Shown: positions 11,470-22,339 of the stretch, piece by piece
Layout of the letters: each line of letters opens with the position of its first letter
Numbering within the stretch: position 1 is the first letter of the stretch
Assembly (NCBI RefSeq): GCF_030272615.1
Contig: NC_081414.1
Location: 769,859,653-769,923,652 of the forward strand
Length of the DNA stretch: 64,000 bases
Reading direction: 5' to 3'
Origin: Cryptomeria japonica
Lineage: Eukaryota > Streptophyta > Pinopsida > Cupressales > Cupressaceae
Position numbers and translations under genes: made by a program
Notes under the pieces: generated by a model
The model's database searches: none
What the model saw: only the letters and a program-made list of their open reading frames with translations
What the model was told of the DNA's origin: nothing

Positions 11470-11755
11470 CTACTGCTCAGGGGGAGTAGTCAACTTTTAG
11501 ATTTAGAGACTTATGTTTTTGCTTTGATATTTCTGTCAGATTTCTAGCATTGATGTCAAAGGGGGACAGATAGTGATGTGAAAAAGAAATTCAAAACTTT
11601 ATAGAGATATTATTGAAAGGGGGAGAGTCATTGATATTCAGAGCTATACGCGAGTGATTATTGGTTGTCTTTCACAGGGGGAGACTTGTTTGGAATTTCT
11701 TGGTACTTAGACATTTTTTACATCTAGTGTTGCCATCAATGCCAAAAGGGGAGAT
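11470..11755 (+). other. copia-1 pre-LTR region with repeated polypurine tracts
   Basis: Five purine-rich runs of the form (A)nGGGG(G)A lie near 11479, 11560, 11617, 11678 and 11745. The last (AAAAGGGGAGA) directly precedes the LTR and is the likely plus-strand primer. Related runs recur in the same positions in the minus-strand family member at 17535-17720. Confidence 0.7.
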
Positions 11756-12974
11756 TTTTGGCCATTTGGTGGAATTGATTATTTGTTGCATTAATGTTTT
11801 GTCATTGATGTCAACACTATCTATTTGGATTATTTACCGGCACCCTTCTGGTCCCAGTAGGTTGAGTAGTTTCTCGTTAACTTGGATCCGACATGATCTA
11901 GTTGACTCTGGTATAATCTAGTGATGGAATTGGCTTGTTCATAATGCTTATACTCATATGTGGTCATTTGGTTTCGGTCTGGTTATTGGATGCTATCCTG
12001 CTTACTTAGAAGATTGGTTTCTGGTTCTGACGAGGGTTTCACCGATAGAGTTTTTGGTGGAGATATTTGATGCATTGCATAATTGGTGTGGATGCAGATT
12101 TCGATGGAGTTTCAGGATGATGTTGGTGATCATGTTCGAGATTTTATGTTTGGAGATCATTGCTGAAGCGTGTGGACCTATACTTGGTCCCGATTGATCT
12201 AGGTTATGGACTGACATTGATGTAACATGTGGATAGGACCTATTGTTGTATTTACGGGATGTCTTTTATGTTGGATACTATTTGGTTTGGTCTAAGGCTG
12301 ACATGGTTTGTAATTATGTAATTGGTTTATTGTCTGGTGGTCGACTTGATTGTTTATGGTCGAGGGTTTGTATAAATAAGATGTAAGATCTCATTCTAGA
12401 TCATCATGGTTATTTGTAAGAGGTCATGGTTAAGGAATGCAATGTGTGAATAATGTAATATCACTCAAGCAAAGGAGTTGGTCGATCATTGGAGATCGAA
12501 TTGGGTTTGTGTAAGAGGATTTAGTCCTCTGGTATTGAGCTTAATTGGAATTGTACTCTAGCATAGGAGATGCTATCTTTTGCAGTTCAACACTTTTCCG
12601 GATTGTAGTCTGGATTTAAATGTAGTTAGTGAAGCTCCTTTTGTGATGAGCAGTGTATTATAGGTTGTTGGCCTTCTTGCAAGTGCAGAACCCTTCATTG
12701 TAATTCACATACTTACTATAGAAGTATTATCTCACTGTGGGTAAGCTTCCCACCATGGTTTTTCCTTTTACTGGGTTTTCCACATACAAATATTGGTGTT
12801 GTGTGGATGGTATTTATTCTGTGATTACTGTGCTTAATTGGATTAAGTGTTATTCCAGTATTATTGTTTTGGGTTTCAGTATTAAAGTTTAAATTGCTAA
12901 TGCTTCTGGTAATTTGTGACAACTGATTCACCCCCCCTTCTTAGTTGTCTTCTGCTTATTTGAACTATCTAACA
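11756..12974 (+). repeat. 3' LTR of copia-1
   Basis: 1219 bp, from TTTTGGCCATTT (expected TGTTGGCC, one base changed) to TATCTAACA. A TATA-like run, TATAAATAAG, sits at about 12371. It has the hairpin 12918-12926/12941-12949 around a C-rich loop and is homologous to 1-517 and to the minus-strand LTR at 16298-17534. Open frames inside it are chance. Confidence 0.9.
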
Positions 12975-13695
12975 CTCTAACCATCATATTTGTTGTCCAT
13001 TAAGGTTTGGCTAGGTGAATATGTACTTAAGCCAGAAATGATCTATTTTAAAATTATATGGCTTCCTTGAAAGAAAATATCTACAAATTTCTACTTCATG
13101 AACAATTAGTACCAACTCTACATAATGAGGTACCTAATTCTACTTATGTTTCGTTAACATCCTAGGTTCATTTTTCCACTACCTACTCATTTTTTGTAAG
13201 CACTCTTCCCAAGACTTCTCCTAAAGTATTAGTTATAGTAGTGAACTATCCATTTGGAAATAAAATAATTAGAATTATTACAATCATAAGTCCTTTATTT
13301 AGGGTTTGGAAGGATTGATCTCATTTTTTAGTCCATTCAAACCTTTTTCATATCCTTTGAAGGGTAATGGGAACTGTAATATTTGAAAAGCCATCAACAA
13401 ATTTCATGTAATATACCTGAAGCCCCATAAAATTGCAAACTCCAAAAATATTTTGACTTGCAGGTTATTAAACTATTTCTTTAATCTTTATAGGATTTAT
13501 TGATAAACCATCAATTGAAATAAGATACACTAAATAATGCATTGTACTTTGATAAAAACATTACTTGGGTAGTTCTCCATATAATTTATGCTCACTCAAT
13601 CATTGCAATACTATCTTTAAGTATTTTTTATTCTCTTCAATAGATTTAGAGTAAATCAAGATATATCTATAAATATAAATATAAAATTATCCAAA
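12975..13695 (-). pseudogene. Ty3/gypsy RT-RNase H fragment
   Basis: Reading the minus strand from 13695 gives ILIYSKSIEENKKYLKIVLQ (end of the RT palm after the catalytic Asp pair), EHKLYGELPK, a MxxLGxxIS-like stretch and SINPIKIKEIV. VYYMKFVDGFSNI, FEWTKK, and then RNase H-like VPHYVELVLIVHEV, CRYFLSRKPYNFKIDH and LKYIFT-PNLN follow. These are gypsy, not copia, signatures. There are stops about every 20-30 codons. The RNase H frame runs right to the copia-1 LTR boundary at 12974/12975, marking the insertion site. Confidence 0.8.
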
Positions 13696-13699
13696 ATAT

Positions 13700-16297
13700 C
13701 CATTCTAGTAGCAGTCAAATATAATAATCCTCCAATCAATGACCAGTACTGACTTGTATTTTCCTTAGGATATTTATCATCTTTTCTTAACTTGCATCCG
13801 ATAGCCATAGGTGTACACAACGGTTTGGAATTCTCCAACCCAAGCTTCTTTAACAACTCTTTAATGTACTTAGACCGAGAAATAAAAATCCCTTTATCAT
13901 TATGATTAACTTGCAAACCAAGGAAGAAATTTAACTCACCAATCATGGACATCTCAAACTCCTTTTGCATGTCATTAGTAAACCTTATTCACATACCTTC
14001 ATTTCCTCCAAAGATTATATCATCAACATATACTACAATATTAATATTTTACTTGAATCAATTTTAAAATATAAATTGTTATCCGCTAAACGTTTTTGAA
14101 ATCCTTGATCAATTAGATACTTTTATAGCCTTCCATACTAATCTATAAGGGCTTGTTTAATCCACACAAAGCCTTATTCAATGATCAAACAATGTTCGGA
14201 TCATATTTTAGCTTGAAACCTTTCGGTTGTTCAATATAATTTTTTTTCAATTATCCATTCAGGAATTCTGATAAACCTTGAAATCATTAAATGCCGCAAA
14301 TACCAAGAACATCTTGATTGTCTCCATTCAAGCAACTGGGGCATATGTTTCATCATAATCAGTGCCTTCAATTTGAGTATAACCTTTGCAAACCAACCTT
14401 TTCATCCTCATCTAGTTTGTTCTAGAATACCCACTTAGATCCAATCACATTCTTATCTTTTGGTCTGTTAACTAATTCCCATGTCTAATTTTTTTGAACT
14501 TGATCCAGTTCTTCTTTCATTTCTTTCATCCAATTCTGATCATTCAAGATTCTTCTATAGTCTTTAGCTCAGATTTAGATAGTAAACATAGTAAAACTTG
14601 TTCTTGAGATGATTTTATTGTTATGATGATACCTTTACTCTTATCTCCAATAATTTTATCAACTTAATGATTCTTCTAAACATATCTTGGGGTATTGGAT
14701 GTAGATATCAGAGCATCTTGAATATTCTTTTCTTCATTTTTGATTTTCTCTTCCTATTTCTTGTCAATAGACTCATCAGATTCATATCCTACCAATATCT
14801 CAGAGTCTTTTGAAGTACTTTCATCAACTTTCACATTTGCACTTTCAAAATCTTATTCAATCTCTTGTTGTAACACCGGTATGCCTTGCTCTTTGTTTAA
14901 TAGCCTAGAAATATGTCTTCATCTGCTCGATTGTCAAATTTTCCAATATTATCCTCATGTCTCTGGATATAGAACTTGCTTCCAAATACTTATAAATATT
15001 TCATTGTCAGAGTTCTACCATACTAAAGTTCATAAGATGTCTTTCCATATTTTTTTTTGTATATAATTATATTAAGAGTTTACGTTGCTATGTGAATTGC
15101 CTCTCTTCCGTAGACTTCCACTAGTTCTTCTCCTTTCATCATAGTTCTAGCTACTACCTCTTGTATAGTTCTATTCATTCTTTCTACTACACCATTATGT
15201 TGTGGTGTCTAGGGGGTAGATAACTATCTTCTAATACCATGTTTCTCATAGAAATCATTAAAACTATCAGAAATAAATTCTCCTCCTCTATTAGACCTCA
15301 AACACTTGATTTTTCTATCAACTTTATTCTCAACTATTGTCTTGAATATCTTATAATTTCTCCAATGCCTCAGAATTGTCTCTTAAAAATATAACCCAAG
15401 TCATTCTAGAATAATCATCAATCAATAACATGAAATACCTTTCACCTTGCAAGTTCCTTGTTCTGGTCAGACCATATAAATCTATATGTACCAAATTTAG
15501 TAATCTGGTGGATGAATACTCTTTTTCTTTGAATGTGTTGTTTTCCTTCTTTCCTACTTGACATTCCTTGCAAATGTTGTTATCAAGTTTGGTCATTGTT
15601 GGTAAATCTCTCACTGCACTCGTTGAATTGATTTGCACTAGATTGTTAAAGTTGATATGACACATCCTTCAATGCCATAGCTAGCTATCATCAAGTTGAG
15701 ATACCAAACAGTGTCTTGTAGCTCCTTCTAGCTAATATATATTTCCGTTTGTCCTTCTTCCAGATGCAATAACCACTTCGAACTCCTTTTAGATCTTACA
15801 TCCATTATCCTAAAAAACAACATTATATCCATTTTTCTTATCTATCCAACAGTGAAAATATTATGATGTAAGCCCTTCACATAGTAGACATTGTCAGTGT
15901 TATGCCTTCCATCAAAAGTAATTGAAATAATCCCAATAATTTGCATTCTTTGATCATCTCCAAACCTAATAGAACCTCCATCATATTTTTCAAGCTTAAT
16001 GAACTTACTCTTATCACCAGTTATTTTTATCTCTTCTAACATGAAATGCAGTAGCAATAGTCTTAGAAATATAGAACCTAGGTGTATCCTTTTCTACTAG
16101 AAACAAACAATCACCTTCTTCATAATCTGATCATCATCTAAAATGCCAACATCATCCTTAACATAATAGGCTTTCTTATTGAAATTTCTTTTATTTTCTC
16201 TAAAATTTTGTCTTGTTTCCTTTTCAAGACATCTAGTAGCTATATGACCAATATTTTCACATATAAAACATTTGAAAAGGATAACATAACTTTATAC
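13700..16297 (-). pseudogene. older copia pol relic (second copia family)
   Basis: On the minus strand from 16290: zinc knuckle CFICENIGHIATRC, protease-region YDGGSIRFGDDQRMQI and NVYYVKGLHHNIFTVG (16057-15842), and integrase CHINFNNLVQI to DDYSRMTWVIFLRDN (15665-15351). NGVVERMNRT follows near 15190, then RT pieces, and LGLQVNHNDKGIFISRSKY to LTATRMDIL (13970-13700). Sequence differs clearly from copia-1, so it is another family. Gag before the knuckle and RNase H after the RT are missing: an LTR abuts at 16298 and a gypsy fragment at 13695. Confidence 0.82.
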
Positions 16298-17534
16298 TAT
16301 TAGACAGCTTAAATAACCCGAAGACAATTGAGAGGGGGAGGGATGAATCAATTGTCACAGATTATCGGAACCATTAGCAATTAAAAATTAATATCAGAAC
16401 CCCAAAAATCAATACTAGGATGATTAAACCAAATACTGGAATAGCAGTTAAACCAATTAAGAATAAACAACAATCCCAGAATAAATACCATCAACATGAC
16501 ACCAATATTTGTATGTGGAAAACCCAGTAAAGGGAAAAACCATGGTGGGAATTCTACCCTCAGTTAGATAATACTTCTACAGTAAGTATGTGAACTACAA
16601 TTGCTCGGGGCCTGCACTTGTAGGAAGGACAACAACCTAGAGCGCACTTCTCATCACACAAGGAGTCTTACTGACTACATAGAAATCCAGACTACAATCC
16701 AGAGAAGTGTGGAACTGCAAAAGATGACATCTCTTATGCTTGAGTATAGTTCTGGTTAAGATCAATACCAGAGGACTAAATCCTTTTACATAAACCTAAT
16801 TCGATCTCCAATGATCGACCAAATCCTCTACCTGAATGATATTACATTCTTCACACATTACATCCCTTGACCATGACCTCTAACATAGCCATGATGATCT
16901 ACAATGAGATCTTACATCTATATATACAAACCATCAACGATAAACAATGAAGTTAGCCACCAGACAACAAACCGATTACAGAATTACAAAATCGGCCTTA
17001 TACCAAACAAATAATATCTAACACATAAGACATCCCAGAAACACATCGAGAGGTCCAATCTACATGCTTCATTAAACCGGTCCATAACCTAGACCAACCA
17101 TGACTCAATATAGGTCCTTACACTACAACAATGACCTTCATTGGCCAAGTCTCAAACATGATCACCATCAGAATCTTGAAACTCCACTAGAAGCTGCACC
17201 AACACCACTTATATAATTCATCAAAGATCTTCATCAAAAGCTCTACTGGTGAAACCCTCACCTAAACTAGAAACCAAGCTTCTAAGAAAACATGATAGCA
17301 TTTGATCACTAACCAAAACCAACTTACTAAATATGAGTATGAGTATCATGAACAAGCCAATTTCATCACCAAACTATACCAGAGCCTACCAGAGCATGCT
17401 GAATCCAAATCAACTAGAAAACCACTCAACCTACTGAGACTAGAAGGGTGCTGGTAAAGCATCTAAACAACTAGTGTTGGCATCAATGACAAAACATTAT
17501 GCAACACATAATCAATTACACAAAATGGCCAACA
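16298..17534 (-). repeat. LTR of the copia-1 family, minus strand
   Basis: On the minus strand it starts TGTTGGCCATTTTG at 17534 and ends GTCTAATA at 16298, 1237 bp, and aligns throughout with 11756-12974. The perfect 9-bp hairpin GACAATTGA (16323-16331) / TCAATTGTC (16348-16356) is at its end. Polypurine sequence precedes it on the minus strand (17535-17546), so it is a 3' LTR. No primer-binding site follows at 16297. Confidence 0.88.
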
Positions 17535-17725
17535 ATCGCCCCCTTTGGCATTGATGGAAATACTAGATCTAAAAAACATCTAAGTACCAAAAAATATCAA
17601 ACAAATCTCCCCCAATGGAAGACAACCAACAATCTCCCATAAATAAATATAGCCATGAGGTTCTGAAACAAAGACCAAAATCCCCCTATGAATAATATCT
17701 TTGTAAAGTTCTAAATATAGATATA
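17535..17725 (-). mobile_element. remnant of internal 3' end belonging to the LTR at 16298-17534
   Basis: On the minus strand this matches the last about 190 bases before the copia-1 3' LTR (11560-11755), including the repeated GGGGGA polypurine runs and the motif GCATTGATGG/CCATCAATGCC. Similarity stops near 17725, where unrelated LTR-like sequence begins; the rest of that element is absent. Confidence 0.7.
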
Positions 17726-17729
17726 TCTG

Positions 17730-18499
17730 TTTATGGTAAAAATGGAAACAACAATATTGAAAGACTAAATGAATTCAACCACAAAACCCTAGCCTAACAA
17801 CAAGAAAGCTCCACCATAACATATGAAGATTACCTAAGACAATGCAAATCAAATGAAATCACAAAGATTATACCATCACATGTCCAATAGTGTTTGAATC
17901 TTCATTCTTCCTATCTCCATTGATCTTTCTTGATATATTTGCTCTCAGATTTTATGTGTGCACAAGAGCTCAACAAAGAACGGAAATGTGGTTGTAAGTA
18001 GCCTTAATCGCATATGAAAGTTTGAAAGAATAGAGTAGTTGGGGGTTTGATAATGAAGGAAGCATCTCCTTATATAGAAGACACTATAAGAAATGGAGGG
18101 ATAAGATTGAGAGGTGTAAAAGATAAATGGTGGGCTATGATTAGAGGGTGGGTAGAAAAAATAAGAAAATAATAATAGGGTAGGTAGAGTAGGAATTAAG
18201 AGGTGAATGACACGTGTCATAGGTAGAAAAGGCTATTGAATTAATTAAATAAATAAAGATTCATTTAATTAATAGAGGAAGAGGGATCAATTAAATAAAT
18301 AAAATATTTATTTAATTTAGGATAAAGATAATTTAAATAAATAAAGGTATTTATTTAAATGAGAAATAAGGCTAGAAGAGGATAAATGCATTAATTAAAT
18401 AAATAAAGATTTATTCAATTATTAGAAGAATTAGGATAAAATAATTAAATAAATAAAGATATTTATTTAATTAGATAGGACAATTTTAGGTGTCTACAT
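17730..18499 (+). repeat. partial LTR of a '...GTGTCTACA' family
   Basis: It ends GGTGTCTACA at 18499, like the solo LTR at 54035-55539 (ends ACGTCTACA). A TATA box (CCTTATATAG) is at about 18069. Between 18236 and 18480 are about five A/T palindromic units built on TTAATTAAATAAATAAAGAT / ATTTATTTAATT. The left end is not a clean TG start, so it is taken as truncated by the insertion at 17725. Confidence 0.6.
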
Positions 18500-19190
18500 T
18501 TTGCCCCTCTTTGAGACAATGTAGCTTGTCGCGTTGTTTCAAAGAAGATAAGATGAACTGATGCAAAGTTGCCCCAAGATGGGAATGATATGCCCCCTTG
18601 AGAGATTGGATGAAAATGTCTGAAAAGATCACAGAGAATATCTCAATAAGAAAGAAAGGGCTAGAATGGACTGACAAGATAGAGTGACAGAGTCACGAGA
18701 TAAAGAAGACTGACTCGGGAGACTAGGGCTAGGGTAGTCTATAAGATAGACTACGAGGGAAAACATCCTCATTGTCATCCACACACCTAAGAGATCAGAG
18801 TGCAAAGAGAGAAGAGAGCAGTCAACAGTCAGTAGCGATGGCATTACTGCATAGATTTGACCACGTTCACCGATATCAGAGGCCAGTAGAGGTAGGAGAG
18901 CTGGTGAGTACCACAAAACCTCCTTGTACTTTGTTGCATTAATTGTTGTCATAAATGCATGCTAGGTAATGAAATAAATGCACTTTAGATATGTCAAGAA
19001 GGGGGGAAAAAATGCTAAGGCATGTCTATGTTGGTCCCAGATGTGTCTGGGTGCATCTATGTTTATGCCAGGCGTATTTATGAATTTAGAAGCGTCTGTG
19101 TCAGATGCGAGTGCGTCTGTGTAGTATGGGTGCGTGTATGTAGTCTATAAGTGCGTTTATGTCATGAAGGCGTGTTTATGTATTCAAGGC
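18500..19190 (+). other. internal leader of the '...GTCTACA' element, no gene
   Basis: Begins TTTTGCCCCTCTTTGAG right after the LTR end; no canonical primer-binding site is recognisable. From about 19030 to 19190 a loose repeat of GCGTCTGTGT / GTGCGTNTATGT occurs at 15-30 base spacing. Open frames on the minus strand here lack any recognisable domain and I treat them as chance. Confidence 0.4.
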
Positions 19191-19195
19191 CAAAT

Positions 19196-19385
19196 CAACA
19201 ATTCTGTGATGAACATATGCTGTCGATTGGATAAGCTACTGAGAGGATACACTCAAGCAAGTCCTCTAGGGAAGACTAGGATAGCAAATAGGGCTAGGAT
19301 TGACAATTCTATGATAGAACATACGTTGCCAACTAGAAAAATACTCAAGAGGATACACTCAAGTAGAATCCCTAGGATAGGATAG
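19196..19385 (+). repeat. imperfect tandem duplication, about 105-bp unit
   Basis: Two copies start near 19196 and 19299 (CAATTCTGTGATGAACATA / CAATTCTATGATAGAACATA). Both contain GAGGATACACTCAAG and end with a CCTAGG-like box and GGATAG. Confidence 0.65.
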
Positions 19386-19392
19386 ATCAAGG

Positions 19393-19680
19393 AACTTTGT
19401 GATGAATAGGGAGTACTGAAAAGAGCAACACTTTGTGATGAATAGGGAGTGCAAAAATGTAGTACTTTGTGATGAATAGGGAGTACTAGAAAGAGCAGCA
19501 CTTTGTGATGAACAAAGAATGCCACTAGGATAGGGAGCAATACTTTGTGATGAATAGGGAGTACCACTAGGATAAAAAGCAACACTTTGTGATAAACATG
19601 GAATGCCACTAGGATAGAGTACCATAAGCACTAGGATAAAAAGCAACATTTTGTGATGAACAGGAAATGCCACTTTGACT
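19393..19680 (+). repeat. minisatellite, seven units around CTTTGTGATGAATAGGGAGT
   Basis: Units begin at about 19393, 19430, 19465, 19500, 19543, 19586 and 19650. Each carries ACTTTGTGATGAAnAGGGA or a close variant. Spacing grows from about 35 to 64 bases because later units gained CCACTAGGATA and AAAAAGCAAC segments. The array lies between the LTR leader and the PMD frame. Confidence 0.8.
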
Positions 19681-19754
19681 GACACAGTTGATTTGCTTGA
19701 CTGTAGGAGGACCTACCTATGCTGGAGTCATGAGAGAGATTCCCATTGACCCTG

Positions 19755-20800
19755 AGTTTGCGAGCAGAGTTGATAGTCGAGGAGAGAGATGTAGTTCAGG
19801 CTATGGGATTGTGACATATTTTGTATGTGCCTGAGTTTCGGGTGAACATGGGATTGTTGATTGCGCTAGCTGAGAGATGGCACTCAGAGACTTGCAATTT
19901 TCATTTGCTGATGGGTGAGATGACAGTCACCTTAGAGGATGTATACAAGATATTGAGGATACCGATCGATGGGGAGTTAGTACCCTATGATCAAGAGGGA
20001 GATAGGGATGCACTGAGATGAGTGTTTCAAGATCCAGGATTGGAGATGAGGGTTGGAAATGTGGCTTGGGATACCATGACACAGATAGGATTAGCACTAC
20101 TAGTAGTGTTGGCATGAGTGATCAGTGGGTTCCTCTGTCCGGATAGGGAAACACAAGGGTTGGTTGTGGGATGGGTGAGTACACTGGAGACATTGGTGAC
20201 AGAGCGCACCAGGTTTGCATGGAGTCAGTGTCTATTGGCACACCTGTATTATGAGCTACATCAGTTTGTGTATCACGGGTCAACAGGATTGGGATGTAGA
20301 GTGACACTATTGCAGGTATGGGCTTATGAGAATCTGAAGGTTACACGACCGATACATTTTAGAGGCAGAGGACATGGATGTAGTTTTGTACACCTATATG
20401 ATATGATTACATCTCAGCCGCAGATTGGGAGACTAGAGTATTGGCATCGGGTTATTGACAAGATAGACATTGTGGTATGGAGGCCTTACTAGGACTGTGA
20501 GGAGAGGGCGGATGATGCAACACGGAGCTGCCATATGTATTCCGGAGTAGGTATCTGATTGGTCAAACACCATATATTATTGAGAGGTAGTTGGTAGATA
20601 GGGTGGGTAGGTAGTTCGGAAGGATACAATGGATGCCACGGGTTCAGGGATGTATGCACGGACAGTGAGGGATCAGGTGCATTTGGGGCTATTGCTTTCT
20701 TATGATCAGGTTGTGACACAGATGGTAGAGATGGTTCCCTTGCCTTGGGATATGTGGGTAGATATAAAGGATGTCGACATGGATGCATAGTACACTACAT
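19755..20800 (+). pseudogene. plant mobile domain (PMD/MAIN-like) coding relic
   Basis: The frame at 19755-20492 reads, in order, GLLIALAERWHSETCNFHL, GEMTVTLEDVYKILRIPIDG, LLAHLYYELHQF, LQVWAYENLKVTRP and DIVVWRPY. After a shift near 20515 it gives YVFRSRYLIGQTPYIIER and VDRVGR-FGRIQWMP. This is the order of the plant mobile domain (PF10536), found in MAIN-like proteins and in some gypsy and MULE transposons. Stops occur at about 20019, 20115, 20490 and 20589, so it is decayed. Downstream to about 21180 is a glycine/acid-rich then coiled-coil-like tail in broken frames. It lies behind an LTR end in the same orientation, suggesting retroelement cargo rather than a host gene (inference). Confidence 0.7.
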
Positions 20801-22335
20801 GTTAGGGAGAGCATTCATTTCCATGGCTGACGGATCCAGGGGAGCCAATAGATGGAGATGGTGGGGGTGATGGAGATGATAGTGGAGATGGTGGAGGTAG
20901 AGGCTGATAGCAGAGGTGGGGCACAGTGGCAGAGAGGAGAGTGGCTCATGTAGTGAGGGGAAGAGGTGGATTGTTGTTACAGGTGCCAGCAGCATAGGTT
21001 CCCAAATAGGTATAGGTTCCTAGACAGGTACAGGGACAGGGATATGGATAGGGTGAGGGGAGAGTGGAGGAGGATGAGCTACTATCCTTGAGGGAGATAT
21101 GCTAGGGAAAGGTAGAAGAGATCCAGGATCTAGAGAGGGATATGGTTAGGCTCAAGAGACAGCAAAGGAAATAGGGGCCAGATATTCCTATGTTCTATAG
21201 GCAAGGGATGAGATAGGATACTGGAGGCACTTGTACTATGTAGTGGTGCCACCAAATCAGTGGGTTGGGAGCTTCTAGAGACCATCATGGACAATGAAAA
21301 CCACTAGAGAGAGGAGCAAGAGACAAGAGTCTAGCGGTGGGGTCATGGGTCCTCCACCACCACCAAATAGAGGGGGCAGAAGAGATGATCCTGGGGTGGG
21401 TCCTTCTAGGGCTTAGACTCTGTCGAGGCCAGCCGACTCTGAGGGAGGGAGTTCATCATAGCCTTAGAGGGCTCCCTATGTATCAATTTTGTACCATTTT
21501 ATATGATGACACCTTCGGCTAATTGTAGCCATATGATTTTGATATCATTTTATCATGACACTTATGATTTTTGAGATATATATATATATATATATATGTA
21601 CATGAGGAAATGCAATATTTTTGTTCTTTTATGTTTTTAAATGTTATGCATGATGCAAATGTTAATGTATGAAATGCAAATAACTATTTACATGATGAAA
21701 ATATAAAATGTGCTAACATGTGTTGTGTGCAGGATGTGATGCAATTGTAATATCTATATGTATGTATGAAATGCTTAATATGTGGTAATGCAGGTGCAAC
21801 TACATAAAATGCAAACATTTTTGGTGTGTCATTATACTCAGTCATGTGATAGCAGGCTACACGGACTTGGGAAGGATGATGGAGGTCAATCAAGAAAGGG
21901 GGATGGAAGATAGAAGATATGGAAGTGAAAGAACTTCTTGTACTATTATCATCATTGAGATTTATTATGGCAAGTAGGTTATGACAATCGAGGTATATGT
22001 TTGACCCAGAAAGTCATTATATCCATTTGCATGGAGATTAGACAGTCGCAAACAAAGACTGGACCAGTTCATACTAGACTCTCAGTGTCCTCATATCCTT
22101 GGAAAAGTCATAGCATTACTAAGAGACAATCCACATACATCAAAAGAAGAATAGGTGATGATACCCCATCCTCGCCTTTCTAGTCAAAGACATCCTAGAG
22201 ATAAGATCTCTAGTCAGAGACATCCTTGAAAAGCTAAAAGACATGTCACTAAAAGATAAAATAAAAAAGAAAACCAAGACTCGACATAAACATCCACTAT
22301 AGTCCTCAAGTTTAGTGTCTCTTCTCACTTGTACA
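20801..22335. other. degenerate tail of the PMD element, no intact gene
   Basis: Purine-rich GGAGATGGTGG-type low complexity occupies 20840-20960. A short (TA)n microsatellite lies at about 21574-21597. Sequence to 22335 has no recognisable coding frame. Copia-2 begins at about 22340 and truncates it. Confidence 0.4.
21574..21597. repeat. (TA)n microsatellite
   Basis: An uninterrupted alternation of T and A of about 23 bases. Confidence 0.9.
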
Positions 22336-22339
22336 AGTC

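Larger units (their letters stand above)
1..12974 (+). mobile_element. copia-1: Ty1/copia LTR retrotransposon, 5' end outside window
   Basis: Order on the plus strand is LTR, primer-binding site, gag with CCHC knuckle, protease, integrase, RT, RNase H, LTR, which is the Ty1/copia order. The 5' LTR is cut by the window start (1-517). The 3' LTR is complete (11756-12974). The pol frame is interrupted at 2960-9545 by a nested element; removing it rejoins the frame downstream of the integrase. Many in-frame stops and frameshifts make it defective. The 3' LTR abuts a gypsy RNase H frame at 12975, so copia-1 inserted into that older element. Confidence 0.9.

Noticed and set aside
19393-19680. CRISPR-like array
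   Set aside because: Spacers are not unique and unit length drifts; the genome is a plant nuclear one and there are no cas genes. It is a minisatellite.
19253-19685. Minus-strand frames rich in HHKVLL and SSQS repeats
   Set aside because: They are translations of the minisatellite at 19393-19680; periodicity is of DNA origin.
20118-20995. Minus-strand Pro/Leu/His-rich frames opposite the PMD relic
   Set aside because: The plus strand carries the recognisable PMD order; the opposite frames are complementary shadows.
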